Shown in pieces: positions 1-6,859 of a DNA stretch of 9,275 bases. The notes under the pieces were generated by a model. The model made no database searches and was not told the origin of the DNA. It saw nothing but the letters and a program-made list of their open reading frames with translations. This DNA is from a bacterium (lineage in GTDB: Bacteria; SZUA-182; SZUA-191): contig QIEW01000170.1 in assembly GCA_003230535.1 (NCBI GenBank), positions 1 through 9,275 on the forward strand, read 5' to 3'. Made by a program: the position numbers and the translations under genes. The stretch's first letter is position 1; each line of letters begins with the position of its first letter.

Positions 1-542
1 ACATCGCTTCGCAGAAAAGTCATCATCCACAACAGTACAATCGCGGCATTGGGCGGGAAAATTATCTGGCGGGGATTAGCGGCTTGATAATGACGCAGGG
101 ACCCCTGCTTAAGCCAATAGACCGCCCGGGAAAGCCGATAAGACAGCGCATCCCAGGTGTTCGGAGGGACATAAAGAATGAGCGCCGCCCCCACCAGTGC
201 AAAAATGATCACTGAGATACCTAATATAACCAGCATCTTGTGGTCGTTAGCTAACCGCTTGCACTCTTCCCGTCCGGGAAAAGCGGGAAACTCGGGTTTC
301 GGTCTGCCCGAATAAAACCAGATGACCCCCGCCGCCGCTGTAATTAATGTCTGGATAGCCAGGAAACCGCCCGGACCGATAGCCTCAAGTTCTGAGAGTA
401 CCTCCGCCGAGAGCACTATTTGGGCGTAAGCCAGTACAAGACAGGCTAAGACAAAGGAAGCGCGCTCCCGCAAAGGAAACATACAAGTCAGCCAGTAAGA
501 ACTCAACCCTAACAATACTAAAGCTATAACGAAGCCTGCCAT
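1..542 (-). CDS. Membrane glycosyltransferase, GT39/ArnT-like (GT-C fold), N-terminal part
   Basis: The frame opens at an ATG (540-542) directly preceded by an in-frame TAG and stays open for 180 codons to the window edge, so the C-terminal part is missing. Hydrophobic segments lie at about residues 3-21, 29-47, 58-77 and 102-125. A hydrophilic stretch follows with W130-D131-A-L-S-Y-R-L-S-R and then Q146-G-S-L-R-H-Y. This fits the first external loop of GT-C glycosyltransferases, where an Asp near the first loop is catalytic and sugar is taken from a polyprenyl-phosphate donor; D131 is the candidate. That assignment rests on family knowledge. No good Shine-Dalgarno is visible before the ATG. 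It lies downstream of the O-antigen ligase on the same strand, so a role in envelope or exported polysaccharide glycosylation is likely. The family call is moderately sure and the substrate unknown. Confidence 0.72.
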   Translation of the reverse strand, partial: MAGFVIALVLLGLSSYWLTCMFPLRERASFVLACLVLAYAQIVLSAEVLSELEAIGPGGFLAIQTLITAAAGVIWFYSGRPKPEFPAFPGREECKRLANDHKMLVILGISVIIFALVGAALILYVPPNTWDALSYRLSRAVYWLKQGSLRHYQAANPRQIIFPPNAAIVLLWMMTFLRSD

Positions 543-574
543 CTAGTTAGTATCAGTCATTATTTATTTGATTG

Positions 575-605
575 GAACTTAGCGCACCTGCCGGTGCGGA
601 CTTTT
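575..605 (+). repeat. Repeat unit A, copy 1 (hairpin plus T-run)
   Basis: The unit starts gaacttagcgcacc, forms the hairpin CGCACC/GGTGCG with a TGCC loop, and ends in ggactttt. A second copy lies at 735-765. On the plus strand it resembles a small intrinsic terminator, but no plus-strand gene lies upstream. A repeated-palindrome role is more likely. Confidence 0.7.
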
Positions 606-620
606 CAGGTTCAGGTGGCG

Positions 621-641
621 GGCAGGTTCAGGAAACCTGCC
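621..641. repeat. Perfect 8-bp stem-loop
   Basis: GGCAGGTT (621-628) pairs with AACCTGCC (634-641) around a 5-nt loop. It is one of several unrelated palindromes packed into this block. Confidence 0.6.
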
Positions 642-652
642 GCTCGTTCAGA

Positions 653-676
653 CTGTCGGGTCTGAGGACCCGACAG
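653..676. repeat. Perfect 10-bp stem-loop
   Basis: CTGTCGGGTC (653-662) pairs with GACCCGACAG (667-676) around a TGAG loop. No T-run follows on either strand, so it is not an evident terminator. It is similar in kind to the hairpin at 6668-6692. Confidence 0.65.
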
Positions 677-713
677 CACAAGAAGCTCTATCCACTTGTT
701 TTAATTGGTCACG

Positions 714-734
714 AAATGGAAATTCCTATACGCT
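714..734 (+). repeat. Repeat unit B, copy 1
   Basis: This 21-nt unit contains the palindrome GGAAATTCC followed by tatacgct. It is repeated exactly at 865-885. Copy 1 runs directly into unit A copy 2 at 735. Copy 2 runs into the right 15-mer after only two more bases. Confidence 0.75.
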
Positions 735-765
735 GAACTTAGCGCACCTTCGGTGCGGACTTTTT
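735..765 (+). repeat. Repeat unit A, copy 2
   Basis: It begins with the same 14 nt as copy 1 at 575 (gaacttagcgcacc). It differs in the hairpin loop (TTC) and has a longer T-run (761-765). Confidence 0.7.
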
Positions 766-772
766 GTGGTTC

Positions 773-865
773 CCTCCCCCTTGATGGGGGAGGTTAGGCG
801 GGGGTGAAGGGTAACTCCAAGAGGTTCCCCCTCCCCTTGATCCCCTCCCACCGGGGGAGGGGGAA
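773..865. repeat. G/C-run palindromic repeat with G-quadruplex potential
   Basis: CCTCCCCC (773-780) pairs with GGGGGAGG (786-793) around TTGAT. TTCCCCCTCCCC (825-836) can pair with GGGGAGGGGGAA (854-865). Read on the minus strand, 849-827 has four G-runs of at least three with loops of 1, 5 and 1, a standard quadruplex pattern. The wording (C-runs, TTGAT, G-runs, then a GGGGGTGA tail) resembles a repeat family dispersed in many bacterial genomes. I recognise that from general knowledge only. Confidence 0.6.
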
Positions 866-885
866 AATGGAAATTCCTATACGCT
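865..885 (+). repeat. Repeat unit B, copy 2
   Basis: This is an exact copy of the 21-nt unit at 714-734. It sits two bases from the right-hand 15-mer direct repeat, so it marks the right end of the inserted block. Confidence 0.75.
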
Positions 886-895
886 CAAGTTAGTA

Positions 896-1933
896 TTAGT
901 CAGGAATTGTGTCAAAGGCCGGCCCCAATTCGTTTTCTTTTTTACAGATAATATATAGGATCGTTGAATATGCAAATAGTATCCAATAATTTTCATTCTC
1001 AAGGGTGTTGGCTGTAACTGAAAAAAAACAGAGTCCTGCAAGAGCTCCCAATAAAGCTGCGGCTATCATCTGTAATTCGGGGTCTTCAGTTAAACGATAG
1101 GAAACTATTAAATTTCTCCCTGCCGCCAGAAACAAGCCCAGGTAAATTAGAAAACCAATGGCGCCGTTCTCAGCCCAGATGTGCAAAAAACTATTGGAAG
1201 GAAGTTGTGGATGTTTAGGAACCCTGGGATCAATATGTCTGTTATAGATATCCAGAAAGTTTCCCGTCCCAACACCAATAATCGGATGTTCTTTTATCAT
1301 CGAGAAGCTCATATTCATCCAACCCAATCTAAAATAGAAAGTTTTTGTGCCCGTCTCGCCAGTATATCGTCCAAGAGGAGCCGAGGAAAAAGTAAGGAAT
1401 GTAAGTAAAGCGCCGATAACCACCATAGAACCGGCTCCCAAAGCAATCGCCCATTTCCATCGCGCCTTAACCATCGCCCCAAAAACCAGTATGGAAATTA
1501 AAAACCCTAATAATCCCGCCCTCGAACCGCTCCCAAAAACATTTATTGCGAAAAGAACAAAAACAATGCTCAGTAATGTTTTGCCGTACAACGATTTGCT
1601 TCGGAACAACACAAGCATGGTGATCGCTGTGCCAAATATCATTAATACATTATGAAAATCAGGGTCTCCAGCCGGACCAACTAATCTGTATTCACCCAGT
1701 TCCGTGATGTGAGGATCGATTTTTATTCCTACCAGAGACAGAACAGGCGTATGATAAACCATCTCATAAATACCTGTTAAAGTGACCAGAGCGGTACCAA
1801 TAAGAGTTGCCCAAAGCGCCTTTTTAAGTAGTTGTTTATCTTCTATTGTTAGTATAAGCAGCAGATACAGGAGAACTATATTGGTTCTTCTTAATTGTTG
1901 GAACAACCACAGGGCTTTGTTGGTAGCGTTCAT
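896..1933 (-). CDS. O-antigen ligase/polymerase (Wzy_C/WaaL-like), C-terminal part of a frameshifted gene
   Basis: This 345-residue frame carries most of an O-antigen ligase family protein. In the periplasm or outer inner-membrane leaflet such enzymes join or polymerise undecaprenyl-linked glycans. Visible features are several membrane helices (about 17-30, 41-58, 95-110, 119-134, 139-155, 161-183, 257-275, 287-308, 316-331), the Wzy_C-type G-S-G-S-R-A-G (134-140), F-R-L-G-W (201-205), H216-P-I-I-G-V-G-T-G-N-F and a long external loop ending S246-N-S-F-L-H-I-W-A-E. Many relatives have His-Asn where Ser246-Asn247 stands. The ATG at 1933 has no credible Shine-Dalgarno and lies inside a predicted helix, so it is probably not a true start. 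The frame is open back to about 1990 and joins the 1954-2337 fragment when one 11-bp repeat copy is removed. Stop TAA is at 896-898. Confidence 0.85.
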   Translation of the reverse strand: MNATNKALWLFQQLRRTNIVLLYLLLILTIEDKQLLKKALWATLIGTALVTLTGIYEMVYHTPVLSLVGIKIDPHITELGEYRLVGPAGDPDFHNVLMIFGTAITMLVLFRSKSLYGKTLLSIVFVLFAINVFGSGSRAGLLGFLISILVFGAMVKARWKWAIALGAGSMVVIGALLTFLTFSSAPLGRYTGETGTKTFYFRLGWMNMSFSMIKEHPIIGVGTGNFLDIYNRHIDPRVPKHPQLPSNSFLHIWAENGAIGFLIYLGLFLAAGRNLIVSYRLTEDPELQMIAAALLGALAGLCFFSVTANTLENENYWILFAYSTILYIICKKENELGPAFDTIPD

Positions 1934-1953
1934 CCCGGAGACAAAAGAGATAA

Positions 1954-2337
1954 CTAAAAAGGCAATTCCAAGAATGCCGATAGCGTTATGAAAGCGTTAT
2001 GAAAAGGATACGCCGCCAGCCTATCATCTTTAGATAGTAAAGCTTTGATGAGCCAGGCCAGCATCGTAAAAAGTATAAAAACCTTGGCTACTGTGAGCGT
2101 CCCTTCAGGTGTAATCTTCCCTAGTCTGTCAAAAGGAATTGCAAAAAGAGCGATAAGAATACCGAGATGCGGCTTATAAAAGATAAATGTAAACAACCCT
2201 ATTACCGTGAAAATGATGAAGCCTGTGCGAGGTGAATAGCCAAAGAGAAGGCCAACGCTAAAACAGAATCCAACCAATAATAACAAAGGAAGTGTTTTTG
2301 AGACGCCTAATATTATACTATCCGCTTTAGATGACAT
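1954..2337 (-). pseudogene. O-antigen ligase, N-terminal fragment cut off by frameshift
   Basis: This 127-residue frame starts at ATG 2337, which is directly preceded by an in-frame TAA. It has helices at about residues 14-33, 38-54, 57-68 and 84-100. Residues 1-115 fit the first helices of an O-antigen ligase. The last 12 residues are out of frame and end at TAG (1954-1956). After A115, deleting one 11-bp copy gives I-G-I-L-G-I-A-F-L-V-I-S-F-V-S-G and then the C-terminal frame, 476 residues in total (115+16+345), a normal length for the family. The Shine-Dalgarno is weak; the stretch just upstream is a repeat remnant. It lies 67 nt after the glycoside hydrolase stop, so co-transcription is likely. 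Confidence 0.85.
1982..2003. repeat. Exact 11-bp tandem duplication that breaks the ligase
   Basis: The unit agcgttatgaa occurs twice head to tail (1982-1992, 1993-2003). Eleven is not a multiple of three, so the second copy shifts the frame. The single-copy version reads through both fragments. Slipped-strand duplication is the simplest origin; an assembly or read error is the alternative. Confidence 0.9.
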
Positions 2338-2338
2338 T

Positions 2339-2353
2339 TAACCCGAATAATTC
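2339..2353 (-). repeat. Half copy of the CCCGAATTATTCGGG palindrome repeat
   Basis: Read on the minus strand, these 15 nt (gaattattcgggtta) match 8467-8481 exactly, which is the right arm of the 63-bp repeat upstream of the ABC gene. It occupies the place where the ligase ribosome binding site would be expected. Confidence 0.55.
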
Positions 2354-2404
2354 TATGATATGTCCCTTGTCTATTTCTCCTCCAATTCAGCGAAAACCGG
2401 CTGT

Positions 2405-3721
2405 TCAATGGAGAATTTTCTTATCTGTTTTGACTATTTCAATTTTTGGTTCCACTCTTCCTTCTTCAACAATAAGATGCGTAATCTTAGCCTGGGGAGA
2501 ATCTACGCTGATCTTAACCGATCTTGTCCCTCTTTTGCTCCATAACACATAGACCGGTTTCCCCTCCACAGTAAACCTATAAGCGGAAACTCCAGCGTCC
2601 AGTTTAATCGTTTCAAGATTAGTATAGCCGTCGAGTTTTGAAACCATGAGTTTATATGTATAAAAGGCCGGCTTTTTTCTCCCTTTTTGATCAATCAAAC
2701 TTAACCTGAGAAAGTTTTCCGACCAACCCAATGTGGGAGACAACGAACTCCAAAATATCTTCTCAACCCCGCTTGCCAGGGAGACAACATGTCTTTTGAC
2801 AACTTCGGACGAATGCTTTGAGAGAGTATACCCATAAAACGGTCCTCCGTTCTCCAGGCTCCAAATGGGTTTGGAGTAACCGGACTTCCTCATGGTTTTC
2901 TTAATCCATTTCACCTGTCCTGCTATGATCGAGGCATTCATGGTATAACTATGAAAATCGACGATATCAAAATAGTCTTTAGTTTTACTGAGAAAATACT
3001 CTGCTTTCTCTTTCAACTTAAGGAACTTCGGTGAATGGATAAAATTCTTGGCAAATATTTTACGGGTAGTATCGGTATCCATTCCTCTTTCAAGATAATC
3101 TTCTTCAGCAATACCCCCTGCCACAGCAAGATAGGATAAACCCGTGAGGCCCCCTCCAATAATTTTTGCTTCAGGATCAGCTTTTCTAATGACTTCGCTG
3201 GTGATTTTAAGGAATTTAATATAGTTCTCTTTTTTATCCTTCCACTGCCACATCCATTCTCCCTCAATTTGCCAATATTTAACAGGAGTTTTAAGGCCGG
3301 GCATATCATTTTTACCGTCACCATCATATCTTTCAACCAGAATATTTACAAATTTTCGCCAGGCATCTATGTTTGAAGGATAGCCGCTCATCGAGGTCGC
3401 CGGTTTATCTCTCTGCATCCCCTTTTGTGCGTTTAGGTTTCCACCCCACCTGCTGATAGGTCTGATAGTAGCAATAATTAAACCTATCTTAGTTTTTTGG
3501 ACTTTTTTCAATCTCTTATCCAGCTTCCGAAGCTTATACACACCCTTTCGGGGCTCAAACATATCCCAAAACAAACCGGCCGCCCTTATTTGTTTTATTC
3601 CCAGTTCAGAAACAGCTCCCACATTAGCGCTAACACCATGCAACCCAAAAGGCGTATTGTTTGCAAAAACCGGTTTGCATAAAAATATAGTTATAAATAC
3701 GAAGGATAGAACTGGTTTCAT
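2405..3721 (-). CDS. Secreted glycoside hydrolase-like protein, clan GH-A type TIM barrel
   Basis: This 438-residue protein starts MKPVLSFVFITIFLCKPVFA, a typical signal peptide with probable cleavage after A20, so it should act outside the inner membrane. The order of elements matches a GH-A barrel: G-I-K-Q-I-R (41-46), F-W-D-M-F-E-P (51-57), K-Y-W-Q-I-E-G-E-W (148-156) at the strand-4 acid/base site, D-F-H-S-Y (255-259) and P-I-W-S-L-E-N-G (285-292) with E290 as candidate nucleophile. Relatives usually read Asn-Glu at strand 4; here it is Gly154-Glu155, so E155 is the likely acid/base but its usual Asn partner is missing. Residues from about 370 look like a small beta domain. AAGGAG lies only 2 nt before the ATG. 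It is first in the polysaccharide set, so it may trim or degrade the polymer. The substrate is unknown. Confidence 0.78.
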   Translation of the reverse strand: MKPVLSFVFITIFLCKPVFANNTPFGLHGVSANVGAVSELGIKQIRAAGLFWDMFEPRKGVYKLRKLDKRLKKVQKTKIGLIIATIRPISRWGGNLNAQKGMQRDKPATSMSGYPSNIDAWRKFVNILVERYDGDGKNDMPGLKTPVKYWQIEGEWMWQWKDKKENYIKFLKITSEVIRKADPEAKIIGGGLTGLSYLAVAGGIAEEDYLERGMDTDTTRKIFAKNFIHSPKFLKLKEKAEYFLSKTKDYFDIVDFHSYTMNASIIAGQVKWIKKTMRKSGYSKPIWSLENGGPFYGYTLSKHSSEVVKRHVVSLASGVEKIFWSSLSPTLGWSENFLRLSLIDQKGRKKPAFYTYKLMVSKLDGYTNLETIKLDAGVSAYRFTVEGKPVYVLWSKRGTRSVKISVDSPQAKITHLIVEEGRVEPKIEIVKTDKKILH

Positions 3722-3920
3722 ATCTCCTTTACTTCCTAATAGAGGGCACTATCTTAGCATTCCGGGAACTATTCCGTAATTCTTGTTTTTTGTTTTCATA
3801 ATATTTCGCCAATTTCCCCATTCGATTTTACAAGTAACTATCTGAATATGTGAAAGTATTCCAAGGGCTGCCAGCCAATTTCCAGCGGCTAAATGTAACC
3901 TGCTGAAATGTTTATGGGTA

Positions 3921-3949
3921 TTTATACCACAGAGATTATTCAAAATCAA
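3921..3949 (-). promoter_or_regulatory. Sigma-70-type promoter for the minus-strand polysaccharide genes
   Basis: On the minus strand TTGATT (3949-3944) and TATAAA (3926-3921) are 17 nt apart. The start would fall near 3914, giving a leader of about 190 nt before the glycoside hydrolase ATG at 3721. Confidence 0.55.
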
Positions 3950-4160
3950 CAAGTATCGGCTGATTTTTAAAACATCAGCGGCCACATATGATGAACTCGT
4001 AAAAAGTCAGAAACATATATTTAGCAGCAGCAAACCGATCTTGACAAATGCCTGTTTCATAAAATGGAGTTATTAGGCATAAATATGATATAATAAGCGG
4101 ATATAATAGATAATAGAGGAATATTGCCTCTTAATCGGCTTTATCCCACATTTATGGGAT
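3950..4160. other. Non-coding divergent region with AT-rich repeats
   Basis: No gene is seen between the minus-strand promoter and the groESL promoter. The 9-mer gatataata repeats at 4087-4095 and 4100-4108. A near-palindrome, AGAGG/CCTCT around AATATT, lies at 4115-4131. A 6-bp hairpin ATCCCA/TGGGAT lies at 4143-4160, just before the groESL -35 box. No function can be assigned. Confidence 0.5.
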
Positions 4161-4190
4161 TTGATTTATCGCAACGCTGTTAGCTATATT
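4161..4190 (+). promoter_or_regulatory. groESL promoter (sigma-70/sigma-A type)
   Basis: TTGATT (4161-4166) and TATATT (4185-4190) are separated by 18 nt. The operator starts 4 nt after the -10 box, so HrcA bound there would cover the transcription start. This layout is standard for CIRCE-controlled genes. Confidence 0.72.
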
Positions 4191-4193
4191 TGT

Positions 4194-4220
4194 TTAGCAC
4201 TCACCATAGCTGAGTGCTGA
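4194..4220 (+). promoter_or_regulatory. CIRCE operator (HrcA binding site)
   Basis: TTAGCACTC (4194-4202), a 9-nt spacer, and GAGTGCTGA (4212-4220) match the CIRCE consensus TTAGCACTC-N9-GAGTGCTAA at all but one of 18 arm positions. HrcA represses groESL through this site and is released on heat stress, when GroEL is titrated by unfolded protein. It predicts an hrcA gene elsewhere in the genome. Confidence 0.95.
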
Positions 4221-4296
4221 TAATGTAAACCGGGATTTCAGTACTGCCCAATATAGTATTAAGGATAGCGTTTCTTAAATAAGGCCACACATACAT

Positions 4297-4380
4297 CTCG
4301 TTGCGGGAAGGGCAAGCTCCGAAGCAATCTCCTGTTTCAGAGTTGTTTGAAATTGCTTACGATTTTGCTCGCAATGACAA
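4297..4380. repeat. Degenerate dispersed inverted repeat in the groES leader
   Basis: The inner arms gaagcaat (4321-4328) and attgcttac (4352-4360) and the outer arms tcgttgcggg (4298-4307) and gctcgcaatgaca (4367-4379) form an imperfect inverted repeat. The wording resembles the widespread CATTGCGAGCGAAGC...GAAGCAATCTC type of dispersed bacterial repeat, which I know only from memory. Its presence explains much of the unusually long leader. Confidence 0.5.
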
Positions 4381-4427
4381 TCATACGCAAACTGCATTTA
4401 TGAGATAGTGTGCTAAGTGGTTTTGTG

Positions 4428-4476
4428 GGAGCAGCTAGCAGAAAACGATATTTATGTTTTCCATTAAGTTTGCTCC
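4428..4476 (+). promoter_or_regulatory. Leader stem-loop upstream of groES
   Basis: GGAGCA (4428-4433) pairs with TGCTCC (4471-4476), and the inner GAAAAC (4441-4446) pairs with GTTTTC (4456-4461). A T-rich run (4479-4485) follows. It could be a weak attenuator or part of a switch with the Shine-Dalgarno helix below. Confidence 0.4.
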
Positions 4477-4513
4477 TATATTTTTCTAATCTCATTATTT
4501 AAAGTAGGAGAGG
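4473..4513 (+). promoter_or_regulatory. groES ribosome binding site with possible sequestering helix
   Basis: The Shine-Dalgarno region TAGGAGAGG (4505-4513) precedes the ATG at 4521. CTCCTA (4473-4478) is complementary to TAGGAG (4505-4510). The same CTCC bases are used by the upstream stem at 4428-4476, so the two pairings exclude each other. The complementarity is seen directly; regulation is inferred. Confidence 0.4.
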
Positions 4514-4520
4514 AAGGCTT

Positions 4521-4808
4521 ATGCAGTTCAAACCGTTGCAGGACAGAGTATTAGTAAAGAGAGCAGAGGAAGGAGAAAAAGTAAGGGGTGGAATTATCAT
4601 TCCCGATACGGCTAAGGAACGGCCGATGCAAGGGGAAGTTGTTGCGGTGGGAAGTGGAAAGCTTAAAGAAGATGGAACCAGACAACCCCTGGATGTGGTC
4701 GTAGGCGATAAGGTGCTGTTCAGCAAATACGGCGGCACCGAAGTAAAGATTGATGAAGAAGATTATCTAATCCTGAGAGAAGACGATATCTTAGGGACAA
4801 CCAGCTAA
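4521..4808 (+). CDS. groES: Co-chaperonin GroES (Hsp10)
   Basis: This is a full-length 95-residue Hsp10. It forms the seven-subunit lid that closes the GroEL folding chamber in the cytoplasm. The N-terminus [12 protein letters not shown] is typical. The mobile loop spans about residues 16-35, with the hydrophobic GroEL-contact triplet I25-I26-I27 within G-G-I-I-I-P-D. The roof region G-S-G-K (44-47) and the closing [10 protein letters not shown] segment are conserved. It starts 300 nt after the CIRCE operator and 48 nt before groEL, so the two form one heat-shock operon. Nothing suggests damage to this gene. Confidence 0.98.
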   Translation: MQFKPLQDRVLVKRAEEGEKVRGGIIIPDTAKERPMQGEVVAVGSGKLKEDGTRQPLDVVVGDKVLFSKYGGTEVKIDEEDYLILREDDILGTTS

Positions 4809-4853
4809 AATAGCAAACACTAATATAAGGCAAATATCAGAAGGAGGAACTAA

Positions 4854-6495
<1,642 letters not shown>

Positions 6496-6542
6496 TCAGC
6501 TCCGATAATAAGGGCGATACTAAACCGTCGCTCCTGGATTGG

Positions 6543-6588
6543 AGGCCCTTGCTTCTCCAGATAGGGGAGGCAAGGGCCTTTCTTTTTT
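6543..6588 (+). terminator. Rho-independent terminator of the groESL operon
   Basis: AGGCCCTTGC (6543-6552) pairs with GCAAGGGCCT (6570-6579), a 10-bp GC-rich stem extended internally by TCTCC/GGGGA pairing. It is followed by a T-rich run ending TTTTTT (6583-6588). Confidence 0.93.
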
Positions 6589-6667
6589 AAAAATAATTTG
6601 CTAATGTTAAACAGTAATGTCCGGTTAGATTTTTGCAATATGAGGTAACAGCTGTCAATGACCCGAT

Positions 6668-6692
6668 GTTTCGGCCTGTCTCAGGCCGAAAC
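6668..6692. repeat. Perfect 11-bp stem-loop
   Basis: GTTTCGGCCTG (6668-6678) pairs perfectly with CAGGCCGAAAC (6682-6692) around a TCT loop. There is no T-run, so it is not an obvious terminator. With the next hairpin and the 63-bp repeat it fills most of the spacer between groESL and the DUF1844 gene. Confidence 0.7.
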
Positions 6693-6718
6693 CCAACAGG
6701 GCGCCGCTGCTCTTAGCG

Positions 6719-6744
6719 CTTTCGGCTTGAGAACCAGCCGAAAG
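6719..6744. repeat. Perfect 9-bp stem-loop
   Basis: CTTTCGGCT (6719-6727) pairs with AGCCGAAAG (6736-6744) around an 8-nt loop. The shared TTTCGGC core suggests it belongs with the hairpin at 6668-6692. Confidence 0.6.
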
Positions 6745-6754
6745 ATCGAAATTA

Positions 6755-6817
6755 CCGAAAACTCCCGCTATGGAAGCGACCAGCTCCGAGCGTGTTTATG
6801 ATCCCGAAGTATTCGGG
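6755..6817 (+). repeat. 63-bp dispersed repeat R, copy 1
   Basis: By eye this matches 8416-8478 at 56 of 63 positions. It contains a middle part reading gctatggaagcgacca and ends in the palindrome CCCGAA-gta-TTCGGG (6803-6817). The tail is also seen alone at 8251-8270. This copy ends 42 nt before the DUF1844 start. Confidence 0.8.
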
Positions 6818-6859
6818 TCTATAAATCAACCTCACAAATAATCCAGATCGTAGGTTCAT

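Larger units (their letters stand above)
545..902. repeat. Palindrome-rich insertion-like block bounded by 15-bp direct repeats
   Basis: The 15-mer agttagtatcagtca (545-559) recurs as agttagtattagtca (888-902), 14 of 15 identical. The left copy touches the glycosyltransferase start; the right copy contains the ligase stop codon. Everything between is non-coding and built from hairpins and repeated units, listed separately. With one 15-mer and the block removed, the ligase stop and the glycosyltransferase ATG would be about 9-10 nt apart, a normal operon junction. This is inferred to be an insertion with a target-site duplication, or nested insertions of small repeats. No transposase or clear terminal inverted repeats were seen. 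Confidence 0.6.

Noticed and set aside
575-765. Unit A hairpins as real transcription terminators
   Set aside because: The T-runs serve only plus-strand transcripts and no plus-strand gene precedes them. Their duplication points to repeats.
545-902. CRISPR array
   Set aside because: The repeated units are few, unevenly spaced and interleaved, with no regular spacers and no cas genes.
1181-1991. Plus-strand frames of 69-102 codons opposite the O-antigen ligase
   Set aside because: They are antisense to a recognisable membrane protein and show no domains.
3749-3985. 78-codon minus-strand open frame between the glycoside hydrolase and groESL
   Set aside because: It starts upstream of the -35 box of the likely promoter at 3921-3949, has no ribosome binding site seen, and its translation shows no domain or sensible composition. 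It looks like chance.
4041-4107. TTGACA at 4041 and TATAAT at 4089 and 4102 as plus-strand promoters
   Set aside because: TTGACA has no -10 box at 16-18 nt, and neither TATAAT has a fair -35 box at the right distance.
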